DNA of 64,000 nt. It comes from Curtobacterium sp. MCBA15_009 (GTDB lineage Bacteria > Actinomycetota > Actinomycetes > Actinomycetales > Microbacteriaceae). Of this stretch, positions 16,914-25,096 are shown one piece after another (position 1 is the first letter of the stretch; every line of letters begins with the position of its first letter). The notes below the pieces were generated by a model that saw only the letters and a program-made list of their open reading frames with translations, ran no database searches and was not told where the DNA came from. The translations under genes were made by a program, and so were the position numbers. The stretch is taken from positions 64,513-128,512 of the forward strand of contig NZ_MJGO01000007.1 in the NCBI RefSeq assembly GCF_001864895.1, read 5' to 3'.

Positions 16914-17873
16914 TTGGACAGCCGGACGGCCGAACACCCCAGGCCGAACCACTTCCTGCTCCACCTCAGTGACACCCACCTCGTGGCCGGTGACGGCGAC
17001 CTGTACGGGGACGTCGACTCCGCCGCACGACTCGGCGAGATCATCGCCGACATCGAAGCCTCGGGCACCCGGCCGGAAGCGATCGTCGTCACCGGCGACG
17101 TGGCCGACAAGGGCGAGCCCGGCGCGTACGCCCGCGTCCGCGAGATCGTCGAACCGGCCGCTCGCCGGATCGGTGCCCAGGTCATCTGGGCCATGGGCAA
17201 CCACGACGAGCGCGGTGCCTTCCGCCAGGAGCTCTTCGGCCTGCAGCCCACCGACCGCCCCGTCGACTTCGTCTACGACGTCAACGGACTGCGTGTGATC
17301 ACCCTCGACACGAGCGTGCCGGGGCACCACCACGGCGAGGTCTCCCCCGAGCAGCTCGACTGGCTCGCCGAGGTCCTGTCCGAGGCGGCGCCGCACGGCA
17401 CCATCCTTGCGATGCACCACCCGCCGGTGCCGAGCGTGCAGGACCTGACCGTCCTCGTCGAGCTCCGCGACCAGCAGGCCCTGGCCGAGGTCGTCGAGGG
17501 CAGCGACGTATTGGCGATCATCGCCGGACACCTGCACTACTCGACGAGTGCGGTCTTCGCCGGCGTCCCGGTGTCTGTCGCGAGTGCCACGTGCTACACG
17601 CAGGACCTCACCGAGTACCAGGGCGGCACGCGCGGACGGGACGGTGCCCAGTCGTTCAACCTCGTCCACGTCTACGGCCGGAACGTCGTGCACTCGGTGG
17701 TGCCGATCGGTCACTACTCGACGGTCGGCCAGCCGGTCACCGCAGCCGAGACGGAAGCACGGCTCGCAGCCGCCGGCGTCCGCATCCCGCCCGCGGTCGA
17801 GCCGGCCCCGGTGACGTCGAGCATCCCGGTGTTCACGCTCGACACCGTTCCCGTCTCCCCCGTGCACCGGTAG
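16914..17873 (+). CDS. cpdA: Class III cyclic nucleotide phosphodiesterase, Rv0805-like
   Basis: A 319-residue calcineurin-like phosphoesterase. Metal ligands are visible in SDTHL (Asp20, His22), TGDVAD (Asp62), GNHD (Asn96, His97), HHPP and GHLHYS. Long stretches match my recollection of Mycobacterium tuberculosis Rv0805, including AEHPRP near the start, GDVADKGEP and [14 protein letters not shown] chose the TTG at 16914 because it has GGAATGAGA upstream and places AEHPRP at residue 6. The upstream GTG at 16776 lies in the terminator hairpin. Likely role: hydrolysis of 2',3'- or 3',5'-cyclic nucleotides. Confidence 0.93.
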   Translation: MDSRTAEHPRPNHFLLHLSDTHLVAGDGDLYGDVDSAARLGEIIADIEASGTRPEAIVVTGDVADKGEPGAYARVREIVEPAARRIGAQVIWAMGNHDERGAFRQELFGLQPTDRPVDFVYDVNGLRVITLDTSVPGHHHGEVSPEQLDWLAEVLSEAAPHGTILAMHHPPVPSVQDLTVLVELRDQQALAEVVEGSDVLAIIAGHLHYSTSAVFAGVPVSVASATCYTQDLTEYQGGTRGRDGAQSFNLVHVYGRNVVHSVVPIGHYSTVGQPVTAAETEARLAAAGVRIPPAVEPAPVTSSIPVFTLDTVPVSPVHR

Positions 17874-17883
17874 GTCGCCACAC

Positions 17884-18111
17884 TTCGTGAGCAGCAATGG
17901 TCGGGTCCGCGGTGCGGACCCGACCATTCGTGCTCACCATCCGTGGTGGGGGCATGTGGACGGGAGGCGCGTGGTGGCTCCCGTCCGTTCGCCGCGCTTC
18001 GTGAGCAGCAATGGTCGGGTCCGCGGTGCGGACCCGACCATTCGTGCTCACCATCCGTGGTGGAGGCGTGCGGACGGGAGGCGCGTGGCGGGTCCGCCAC
18101 GGGCCTCCCGG
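17884..18111. repeat. 114-bp tandem duplication carrying identical 51-bp palindromes
   Basis: Two tandem units (17884-17997, 17998-18111) each start with a 51-bp palindrome, at 17887-17937 and 18001-18051. The palindromes are identical: GTGAGCAG at one end, GTGCTCAC at the other, inner arms TCGGGTCCG and CGGACCCGA around a 5-nt loop. The flanks between them are similar but diverged. Confidence 0.9.
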
Positions 18112-18190
18112 GACGCCGTCATCGCGCAGATCGCGTGCCTGGGCTCAGTCGCCGGGCTCGCTGTCTCTCCCCCTAGGTCACCCAACTCCA

Positions 18191-18241
18191 CTGAGCAGAA
18201 GACGTCGGGTCCGACATGGCGACTCGACATCTTCTGCTCAC
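18191..18241. repeat. 51-bp palindrome, second type, copy 1
   Basis: Same 51-bp architecture as the upstream pair, beginning CTGAGCAG and ending CTGCTCAC with TCGGGTCCG inside, but with different variable arms (AAGACG/CATCTT). The inner stem is imperfect. Confidence 0.88.
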
Positions 18242-18284
18242 TCGGCGATGCGCGGTCGGCGGGCGACACTCGGACCCACCTCGA

Positions 18285-18335
18285 GTGAGCAGAAGACGTC
18301 GGGTCCGAGGTACGGACTCGACGTCTTCTGCTCAC
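18285..18335. repeat. 51-bp palindrome, second type, copy 2
   Basis: GTGAGCAG to CTGCTCAC with variable arms AAGACG/CGTCTT that pair perfectly, and TCGGGTCCG facing CGGACTCGA with a single G-T pair. It lies 86 bp before the end of the convergent Stealth gene. The rest of 17874-18420 holds no gene that I can support. Confidence 0.88.
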
Positions 18336-18420
18336 TCGACGGCCGCGCACCCTGCGGCAGGTCGGATGGGAGGCTCGAGGGGACGCTGCCACGGGCCCTC
18401 CAGCAGGACGCTGGCGCGTC

Positions 18421-19974
18421 CTATGCGCTGTCGCGCTCCCACGGCGCCGGGAAGGGGAAGTACCGCTCCAGGAAGTCCGTGACGCGCTGCGTCCGCTCCT
18501 CGTCGCTGACCTCGGGGAAGCTGCCGTCGTTCAGGCAGAAGAAGTCGACGTTCCGCTTCTTGAGCAGCTCGTCCAGGGTGCGGAGGCCGGACTGCATCGT
18601 CGTGTCGATGTACTTGACCGGCGCGTTCTCCTGCACGATCGCCCGACCGGTGAGCAGGGCGTAGTAGTGGTACAGCGAGTTCGTCACCGAGATGTTGTCC
18701 GCTGCGCGGAACCGCGAGGCGGCCGTCGCGCGGAATTCGTCGGCGAACTCGTGCTCCATCTCGGTCATGATCGAGGAGCGCAGGGGCGTCGGCGCGTGCT
18801 CGAGGTGCCGCGTCGTCACCGCACCGAAGCGCTGCTGCAGGAGTCGTCGGTTCACCCGGGCCGAGTTCTCGAAGCCGCTCCGTGCCGGGTGGTTCGACCC
18901 GAGCCCGATGCGAGTGTCGGCGAGGATGAACTTCGTCACGGAGCCCGGGCTGAAGAACACCGACGGGTCGACGAGCCGCCCGAAGAACATGTCGTCGTTC
19001 GAGTAGATGAAGTGCTCGCTGATGCCCGGGATGTGGTGCAGCTGCGACTCGACGGCCTGCGAGTTGTGCGTCGGCAGGACCGAGGGGTCGGCGAAGAACT
19101 CCTCGCTCCGGACGATGCGCACCTTCGGGTGGTCGGCCAGCCAGTGCGGCGCCGGCGAGTCCGTGGCGATGTAGATCTGGCGGATCCACGGCGCGAACGT
19201 GTGCACCGAGCGGAGCGCGTACTTCAGCTCGTCGATCTGCCGGAACCGGGCGGGGGCGTCGTCGCCCTCACCGAGCACCGCGGTCGACTGGGCGGCCTGC
19301 CGGGCGCGCTGGTACTCGATGGCGTTGCCGTCCACCCACGAGAAGACGATGTCGATCGGGAACCGGATGTCCGACACGTGGTCGTCGAACATGTGCTCGA
19401 CGGTGCGCCAGGTGCGGCCGTAGCGCTCGATGTCGACGAGCACGAACTCGTCGATCGGCAGGCTGCGACGCATGAGGGCGTTCTCGACGGGCGCCAGGAC
19501 CTCGGTGTCGGTGACGCGCCAGAACTCGAGCTGGACGCTGGTCTCCGCGCCGTAGCGCAGGCGGCCGAGCGGCTCGAGGCGGGGCCGGAAGACCCGCAGG
19601 ACGGGTTCGTCGACGTGGCCGAGGCCGTCGTCGGTCACGAGCACGGCGGGCTCGCCCGGGGGCTTCGCGTAGAACGGTTCGTTGACGGCCGCGGCCATCA
19701 CGGCGCTCTCGGCTCGCTGGCGGTCGCGTTCGTCGATCGCGATGACGGGCCGCTGGTCGTTGCCGCGGATGAGCAGGTGGTCGACGTCACCGGCGGTGAG
19801 TGCGTCATCGAGGAACAGCAGGTCCTCGATCATCGACTGCTGCGGCGTCAGGTGGCCGTTGAGCAACGTCAGGCGGCCCTTGCGGACCACGACGTCGGAT
19901 CGGTCGAGACCGCCGGAGGACGGTCGAGGGGTCAGCAGAGGACTCTCGGTCACCGGCTCGGTCTCGTCGTTCAT
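18421..19974 (-). CDS. Stealth family sugar-phosphate transferase
   Basis: A 517-residue Stealth protein with all four conserved regions: CR1 IDIVFSWVDG (about 207-216), CR2 from RQIDELKYALRSVHTFAPWI to YSNDDMFFGR (about 245-333), CR3 LEHAPTPLR (about 392-400) and CR4 DFFCLND (near 478). The family is related to GlcNAc-1-phosphotransferase and makes phosphodiester-linked capsule or wall polysaccharides. No signal peptide. No other capsule gene is adjacent. Acceptor and donor are unknown. Confidence 0.93.
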   Translation of the reverse strand: MNDETEPVTESPLLTPRPSSGGLDRSDVVVRKGRLTLLNGHLTPQQSMIEDLLFLDDALTAGDVDHLLIRGNDQRPVIAIDERDRQRAESAVMAAAVNEPFYAKPPGEPAVLVTDDGLGHVDEPVLRVFRPRLEPLGRLRYGAETSVQLEFWRVTDTEVLAPVENALMRRSLPIDEFVLVDIERYGRTWRTVEHMFDDHVSDIRFPIDIVFSWVDGNAIEYQRARQAAQSTAVLGEGDDAPARFRQIDELKYALRSVHTFAPWIRQIYIATDSPAPHWLADHPKVRIVRSEEFFADPSVLPTHNSQAVESQLHHIPGISEHFIYSNDDMFFGRLVDPSVFFSPGSVTKFILADTRIGLGSNHPARSGFENSARVNRRLLQQRFGAVTTRHLEHAPTPLRSSIMTEMEHEFADEFRATAASRFRAADNISVTNSLYHYYALLTGRAIVQENAPVKYIDTTMQSGLRTLDELLKKRNVDFFCLNDGSFPEVSDEERTQRVTDFLERYFPFPAPWERDSA

Positions 19975-20066
19975 CCATGCCCTTCGGGTGCGGTGCCGGG
20001 TCCTGCACCCGACTGACCGATCCTACCGTCCGGCGGACCCCGATGCCGCACGCGGCCGTGCGACGG

Positions 20067-20498
20067 TCAGGAGGCCCGTGGTGCGTCCGCCTCGCGGGGC
20101 ACCTTCACGACGAGGCCGACCACCACGAAGAGTGCGGCCGCCACGAGCTGCAGCGCCGCCCAGACCTCGTCGGGGATCGGCACGGTGATCAACGGGTTCC
20201 AGCAGACCGCGACGGCCGTCATGAGCACGGCGGCCCACCAGGTCCGCCCGCGGACGGCGAACACGAGCACGATGAGCGCGAGGACGGTCACGCCCCACCG
20301 GGCGAAGACGAAGCCCGACGAGTCGACGATCGCGACGCACGCCAGCAGCACGACGGCGGCGATCATCGACGGTGCGAGCGCAGGGCGGGTGAATCCCGGC
20401 GTCTCGCGGGCGGGCGTGGTGCGTGCCGCGGGGGCGGCCCGGGTGGGTACGCCGGTCTGGGACGACCCCACCGGGGGCCGCCCCTTCCGTGCGGCCAT
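20067..20498 (-). CDS. Small four-span membrane protein (DUF6804-like)
   Basis: A 143-residue protein. A basic, Pro/Ala-rich N-terminal 40 residues is followed by about four hydrophobic segments, with VCWNPLITVPIP before the last. This pattern resembles the DUF6804 family, a tentative assignment from memory. The ATG overlaps the stop of the GDSL esterase gene by 1 nt, so the two are coupled. Function unknown. Confidence 0.8.
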   Translation of the reverse strand: MAARKGRPPVGSSQTGVPTRAAPAARTTPARETPGFTRPALAPSMIAAVVLLACVAIVDSSGFVFARWGVTVLALIVLVFAVRGRTWWAAVLMTAVAVCWNPLITVPIPDEVWAALQLVAAALFVVVGLVVKVPREADAPRAS

Positions 20499-21082
20499 CA
20501 GTCCGCGTCCTCGCCGAGGTCGATCGCCTGGATCGAGCGGGACATCGGCGGCAGGCCGCGGACCCGTTCGAGCGCGGGGACGAGTTCGGCCACGTACGCG
20601 CGGTAGCCCTCCTCGGTCAGGTGCAGGCCGTCGTCGGTGAAGCGTTCGTCGAGCCGGTCGCCGTCGGCCAGCGCCGGCCACGCGTCGAGGTACTGCGCGT
20701 GGCACGTGGCGACGAACTGCCGGAGGTGGCGGTTCGCCTCCTCGATCTTCGCCGCGTGGTCCGCCTGGCGGGGCAGGATCGACACGAGCAGCAGCCGCAC
20801 ACCGGGCAGTTCGCGGCGCAGGGTGACGAGGATCGTCTCGACGTTGCGGACGACGTGCTCGGCGCTCGCCCGGTGGTTGCCGAAGTCGTTCGTGCCGATG
20901 AGCAGCACGATCACCTCGGGCTGTTCGGCGACGACGGCGTCGAGGCGTCCGAGCACCCCGTCGGTCGTGTCGCCGCCGATCCCCTGGTTCAGGGTGTGCT
21001 CGTCGGGGAGCCACGTGTCCCACGCGCCCTGTTCGGTGATGCTGTCCCCCAGGAAGAGGACGGGGCTGCGGTCGTCGGTCAT
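20498..21082 (-). CDS. SGNH/GDSL-family esterase
   Basis: A 194-residue cytoplasmic hydrolase. The four blocks are present: FLGDSITEQG (Ser14), NQGIGGD, IGTND and DGLHLTEEG, giving the Ser-His-Asp triad and the oxyanion Gly and Asn. The size and motifs fit the acetylhydrolase/TesA-like group. No signal peptide, so it acts inside the cell. It is overlapped on both sides (ATGA with the upstream gene, TGATG with the next), indicating a three-gene operon. Substrate unknown. Confidence 0.93.
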   Translation of the reverse strand: MTDDRSPVLFLGDSITEQGAWDTWLPDEHTLNQGIGGDTTDGVLGRLDAVVAEQPEVIVLLIGTNDFGNHRASAEHVVRNVETILVTLRRELPGVRLLLVSILPRQADHAAKIEEANRHLRQFVATCHAQYLDAWPALADGDRLDERFTDDGLHLTEEGYRAYVAELVPALERVRGLPPMSRSIQAIDLGEDAD

Positions 21083-22611
21083 GCTGCCTCCTCGTGCGCC
21101 GGCTCAGGGGTCCCATTGTGCTGGGTCCGGTTGCGCTGCGTCGACTCGGTGTTGTCGGACTCCCGCTCGGCGGCCGCCGTGATGCGCTCGACCATGCCCG
21201 GGAAGATGATGCCGTGGAAGGGCAGGATGCCGTACCAGTACAGGCGCCCGGCGAGCCCCTGCGGGAAGTAGATCGCCCGCTGGTGGTAGTCGCTGCCGCC
21301 GTCCGGCGTCGGGGTGACGGTCATCTCGAGCCAGGCGCGACCCGGCGACTTGAACTCGGCGCGGAGCCGCAGGTAGTGCCCGCGCTCGAGGCGTTCGACG
21401 CGCCACCAGTCGAGCGCGTCACCCTGCTCGAGCCGCTGCTGGTCGCGTCGACCACGGCTCAGGCCGACGCCGCCGGCGACCTTGTCCATCCAGCCGCGCG
21501 CCACCCAGGCGAGTGGGAACGAGTACCAGCCGTTCTCGCCGCCGATCGACTCGACGACGCGCCAGACGTCGGCCGCCGATGCGTTCGAGTGGCGCTTCCG
21601 GTCGTCGACGTAGACGGTGTGACCCGCCCAGTCGGGGTCGCTCGGCATCGGGTCGGCCGAGGCGCTCGAGAGCGTCGCGCTCCGCCAGCTCGTCTCGACC
21701 TGGCCCGACCGCATCTTGTTGAGCGCCAGGCGCACGGCCCCGCGGTACGAGGTGAGCCCGCCCTCGGGCTGCGGCACGACGTCGTCGATGTCGTGCTCGC
21801 GCTGGACGCACTCGAACTGCAGCGACTCGATGATTGGTGTCGCGAGCTTGCGCGGGATCGGTGTCACCGCGTTGAACCAGTGCGCGGCGAGGCGCGGGGT
21901 GAGCACCGGCAGCACCGTGATCGGGCGCTGCGGCAGCTTCGCCTCGACCGCGTAGCCGTTGAGCATCTGGCCGTAGCGGAGCACGTCGGGGCCGCCGATG
22001 TCGAAGGTGCGGTTGGTGTCGGCGGGGACGTCGAGTGCCGCGACCAGGTAGTACAGGACGTCGCGGACGGCGATCGGTTGGATCCGGTTGCGGACCCAGC
22101 GCGGTGCCGGCATCCAGGGCAGGACGTCGGTGAGGTGTCGGATCATCTCGAACGAGGTGCTGCCGGAGCCGATGACGACGCCGGCCTGGTACGCCACCGT
22201 CGGGACGCCGGAGCCGAGCAGGATGTCACCGACCTCCTTGCGGCTGCGCAGGTGCTTCGACAGTTCGCCGTCCGGGTGCAGCCCGCCGAGGTAGACGAAG
22301 CGGCTGACGCCGGCGGCCTTCGCCTCGTGCGCCATGGTCTCGGCGGCCTCGCGCTCGGCGGCCTCGAAGTCGCCGTCGGCGCCCATCGCGTGGGCGAGGT
22401 AGTAGACCGCCTCGACACCGTCGACGGCGGCGCGCACCGCCTCGGCGTCCTGCAGGTCGCCCTCGGCGACGTCGACGTCACCGCTCCACGGGACGTCCTG
22501 GAGCTTGCGGGGGTTGCGGACGAACACGCGCACGGCGTGTCCGGCCTCGAGGAGACGGGGGACGAGACGACCGCCGATGTAGCCGGTGGCACCGGTGACG
22601 AGGACCTGCAT
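21079..22611 (-). CDS. NAD(P)-binding SDR fused to DUF2867 domain
   Basis: A 510-residue two-domain protein. The N-terminal part (about 1-300) is an atypical SDR with TGATGYIGGRLVPRLLEAGH at the start. The C-terminal part (about 330-490) is a DUF2867/SRPBCC-like domain with conserved WYSFPLAW, GVGLSRGRRD and an Arg/Trp-rich WWRVERLERG stretch. This fusion is known in actinobacteria and proteobacteria, function undefined. I chose the ATG at 22611 because TAGCGT lies 7 nt upstream. Confidence 0.92.
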   Translation of the reverse strand: MQVLVTGATGYIGGRLVPRLLEAGHAVRVFVRNPRKLQDVPWSGDVDVAEGDLQDAEAVRAAVDGVEAVYYLAHAMGADGDFEAAEREAAETMAHEAKAAGVSRFVYLGGLHPDGELSKHLRSRKEVGDILLGSGVPTVAYQAGVVIGSGSTSFEMIRHLTDVLPWMPAPRWVRNRIQPIAVRDVLYYLVAALDVPADTNRTFDIGGPDVLRYGQMLNGYAVEAKLPQRPITVLPVLTPRLAAHWFNAVTPIPRKLATPIIESLQFECVQREHDIDDVVPQPEGGLTSYRGAVRLALNKMRSGQVETSWRSATLSSASADPMPSDPDWAGHTVYVDDRKRHSNASAADVWRVVESIGGENGWYSFPLAWVARGWMDKVAGGVGLSRGRRDQQRLEQGDALDWWRVERLERGHYLRLRAEFKSPGRAWLEMTVTPTPDGGSDYHQRAIYFPQGLAGRLYWYGILPFHGIIFPGMVERITAAAERESDNTESTQRNRTQHNGTPEPAHEEAA

Positions 22612-22618
22612 GGACCGC

Positions 22619-22648
22619 ACGCTACGCGGTGTGCCTGACGGCTAGGAT
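22619..22648. promoter_or_regulatory. Back-to-back leaderless promoters of the DUF2867 fusion gene and deoC
   Basis: Minus-strand TAGCGT (22619-22624) lies 7 nt from the ATG at 22611. Plus-strand TAGGAT (22643-22648) lies 6 nt from the GTG at 22655. With 17-bp spacers each -35 would fall on the other -10, so the promoters should be mutually exclusive. Confidence 0.55.
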
Positions 22649-22654
22649 TGCCCG

Positions 22655-23386
22655 GTGGACAACGCAGCCTTCCCCGTCACGACCGACGCCGTCCGCGGCC
22701 TCATCGACCACGCGATCCTCAAGCCGGAGCTCACCCGCTCGGACGTGGACGCCCAGCTCGACGAAGCCGCCGCGTACCGGGTCTTCAGCGTGTGCGTGCG
22801 CCCGGGCGACGTCACCCACGCCGTCGCCCGGCTGCAGGGCACCGGCGTCGGCGTCGGCACCGTGATCGGCTTCCCGCACGGCACCACCTCGACCGAGGCG
22901 AAGGTCGCCGAGTCGCTGCAGGCCCTGGCCGACGGCGCCTTCGAGCTCGACATGGTGCAGGACATCGGCGCGGCGAAGTCCGGCGACTGGGAGCGCGTCG
23001 AGCGCGACGTCCGCGCGGTCGTCGACGCCGCTGGCTCCACCGTGGTCAAGGTGATCCTCGAGACCGCGTTCCTCACCGACGACGAGATCGTCGCGGCATC
23101 GCGTGCCGCGCAGTCCGCCGGCGCCGCCTTCGTGAAGACCTCGACCGGCTTCGCCGGCGGCGGCGCGACGGCCGAGCACATCGCCCTCATGCGGCGCACC
23201 GTCGGTGCCGACACCGGCGTGAAGGCCTCCGGTGGCGTCCGCGGCCTCGACACCCTGCTCGAGATGGTGCAGGCCGGTGCGGACCGCATCGGCACGAGCG
23301 CCTCCGCCCGCATCCTCGACGAGGTCGCCCACCGCGTCGAGACCGGTGCCGCGTCGTCGCTCGGCGACGACACCTCGTCGTACTGA
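22655..23386 (+). CDS. deoC: Deoxyribose-phosphate aldolase
   Basis: A 243-residue class I aldolase that splits 2-deoxyribose-5-phosphate into glyceraldehyde-3-phosphate and acetaldehyde. The N-terminal IDHAILKPELT, the central VVKVILET and the Schiff-base segment FVKTSTGFAGGGAT are diagnostic, followed by KASGGVRGLDT at the phosphate site. It starts at GTG without a ribosome site but with TAGGAT 6 nt upstream. The ROK kinase follows after 121 bp. Confidence 0.96.
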   Translation: MDNAAFPVTTDAVRGLIDHAILKPELTRSDVDAQLDEAAAYRVFSVCVRPGDVTHAVARLQGTGVGVGTVIGFPHGTTSTEAKVAESLQALADGAFELDMVQDIGAAKSGDWERVERDVRAVVDAAGSTVVKVILETAFLTDDEIVAASRAAQSAGAAFVKTSTGFAGGGATAEHIALMRRTVGADTGVKASGGVRGLDTLLEMVQAGADRIGTSASARILDEVAHRVETGAASSLGDDTSSY

Positions 23387-23507
23387 CCGGCGAACAGCAC
23401 CCGACCCCGACGACCCGACCCATCCCCGCACCAGGCCGGTGACCGCCGGACGCGACGTCGCGTCCACAGGCCGCACCGGGCCTCCAGACCGCCGCATCGG
23501 AGCGCGC

Positions 23508-24461
23508 ATGTCCAGCACCGCACCCCTGTCCACCACCCTGGCCCTCGCCGTCGACCTCGGCGGGACGAAGGTCGAGGCGGCGCTCGTCACCGACCAGGGT
23601 GTCGTGCTGCCGGCCACCCGCTTCCGCAGCCCGACGGGCCCGGAGCGGACGTCGGACGAGCTGCAGGCCGCGGTCGACGAGGTCGTGACCGCCGCCCTCG
23701 CGACCCTGCCCGCCGACGCGACGCTCGTCGGTGTCGGCATCGGGTCCGCCGGCCCGGTCGACGAGGAGCACGGGCTCGTCTCGCCGCTCAACATGCCGGT
23801 GTGGCGCGGTCACCCGCTCCGCGACCGCATCGCCGCCCTCGTGCCCGCCGGCGTCCCGGTGACGCTGCGCATGGACGGCCTCGCGATCACGCTCGCCGAG
23901 CACTGGGTCGGCGCCGCGCAGGGTTCGGACCACGTGATGGGCATGATCGTCTCGACGGGCGTCGGCGGCGGCCTGATCCTGCACGGCCGCACCGTCAGCG
24001 GTCCCACCGGGAACGCCGGGCACATCGGCCACGTCGAGTGCGGCGGGTACGACGACCCCTGCGCCTGCGGCGGCACCGGCTGCCTCGAGGCGATCGCCAG
24101 CGGACCGAAGACCGTCGCGTGGGCGCGCGGGCAGGGCTTCGCCGGCACGACCGGCGAGGAGCTCTCGGCCGCCTACGCCGCCGGCGACGAGATCGCCGTC
24201 GCGGCGGTGCGCCGGAGCGGTCGGGCCCTCGGGCAGGCGATCGCAGCCGCCACGAGCCTGGTCGACCTCGAGGTGGTCGCGATCGGCGGCGGCTTCTCGC
24301 ACGTCACGCTGGACCTGTTCGAGTACGCCCGCCAGGCCGTCGCGGAGCGCGTCGAGTTCGGGTTCGTGACCAAGGTGCGGATCGTGCCGACCGCCCTGTC
24401 GCAGGACGGCCCGCTCATCGGGGCCGCCGCCCTGGTGCACCGGGCCGACGTCCTGCGCTGA
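23508..24461 (+). CDS. ROK family sugar kinase
   Basis: A 317-residue ROK protein without a DNA-binding domain, so an enzyme rather than a repressor. The ATP site is VDLGGTKVEAAL (about 15-26). The zinc motif runs from GHIGHVECG to CACGGTGCLE (about 170-195). GVGGGLILHG and a later IGGGFS are also typical. Likely a glucokinase or N-acetylhexosamine kinase. The ATG at 23508 has GGAG upstream. Confidence 0.92.
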   Translation: MSSTAPLSTTLALAVDLGGTKVEAALVTDQGVVLPATRFRSPTGPERTSDELQAAVDEVVTAALATLPADATLVGVGIGSAGPVDEEHGLVSPLNMPVWRGHPLRDRIAALVPAGVPVTLRMDGLAITLAEHWVGAAQGSDHVMGMIVSTGVGGGLILHGRTVSGPTGNAGHIGHVECGGYDDPCACGGTGCLEAIASGPKTVAWARGQGFAGTTGEELSAAYAAGDEIAVAAVRRSGRALGQAIAAATSLVDLEVVAIGGGFSHVTLDLFEYARQAVAERVEFGFVTKVRIVPTALSQDGPLIGAAALVHRADVLR

Positions 24462-24544
24462 GGGCCGGCGAGAGGCCCTGCGCCCGGTCGGTCTGCTCTC
24501 CACAGGGGCCGGACGCCGACGTGCTGGTCGGGCAGGATGACGGG

Positions 24545-25096
24545 GTGCCCCGGTCCCGTCTCGTCACCACGGACGACTGGCCGGAGGCCGAGCTCCGCGG
24601 TGCTGTCCTCGCCGGTGAGCTCGTCGCGGTCGGACCGTGCTGGGCCTCCCCCGCCACGCCGCAGGACCCGTCGCTGCGGGCCGAGGCGGCTGCCTGGGTG
24701 CTCCGCGACCCGCGGATCACCGCCGCCGGACGGACGGCGGCCTGGATCTGGGGAGCGTTGTCACGCCCGCCCGAACCGATGGACGCCAGCGTCTCCCCGC
24801 GGGTGCGGCTGACCGCCGGTCCGGCCGTCCGGCTGCGCGAGGTCACGCTGCACGACGACGACGTGGTCCGCGTGGGCGAGCAGCGCGTCCCGGTCACGAC
24901 CCCGATCCGCACCGCCCTCGACCTGCTCCGGACACCGGGACCGCCGTCGGGCCCGCGGTCCGACGCCGTCGTCGGGCTGCTCGCCACCGGTGCCGTGACC
25001 GCGGAGGAGCTCCACGAGCGGTTGCGCGGCCTCGGGACGATCCCGATGGCCCGGCAGGCCGAGCGGCGCCTGCGCGACCTGCTCAGCCCGCGCTGA
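24545..25096 (+). CDS. AbiEi-like antitoxin-type protein
   Basis: A 183-residue protein resembling the C-terminal part of the type IV AbiEi antitoxin family that is common as lone genes in actinobacteria: LRAEAAAWVL, TAAWIWGAL, LREVTL and TPIRTALDLLR followed by a helical end. No AbiEii nucleotidyltransferase partner is adjacent, so a toxin-antitoxin role is doubtful. The GTG at 24545 follows CAGGAT by 6 nt. Its 3' end overlaps the end of rel by 14 bp. Confidence 0.72.
   Translation: MPRSRLVTTDDWPEAELRGAVLAGELVAVGPCWASPATPQDPSLRAEAAAWVLRDPRITAAGRTAAWIWGALSRPPEPMDASVSPRVRLTAGPAVRLREVTLHDDDVVRVGEQRVPVTTPIRTALDLLRTPGPPSGPRSDAVVGLLATGAVTAEELHERLRGLGTIPMARQAERRLRDLLSPR

Noticed and set aside
17884..18335. 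Insertion sequence or transposon ends
   Set aside because: Palindromes are repeated but enclose no transposase ORF and show no target-site duplication.
24545..25096. Active type IV toxin-antitoxin pair
   Set aside because: Only the AbiEi-like half is present; no AbiEii-type nucleotidyltransferase is adjacent.
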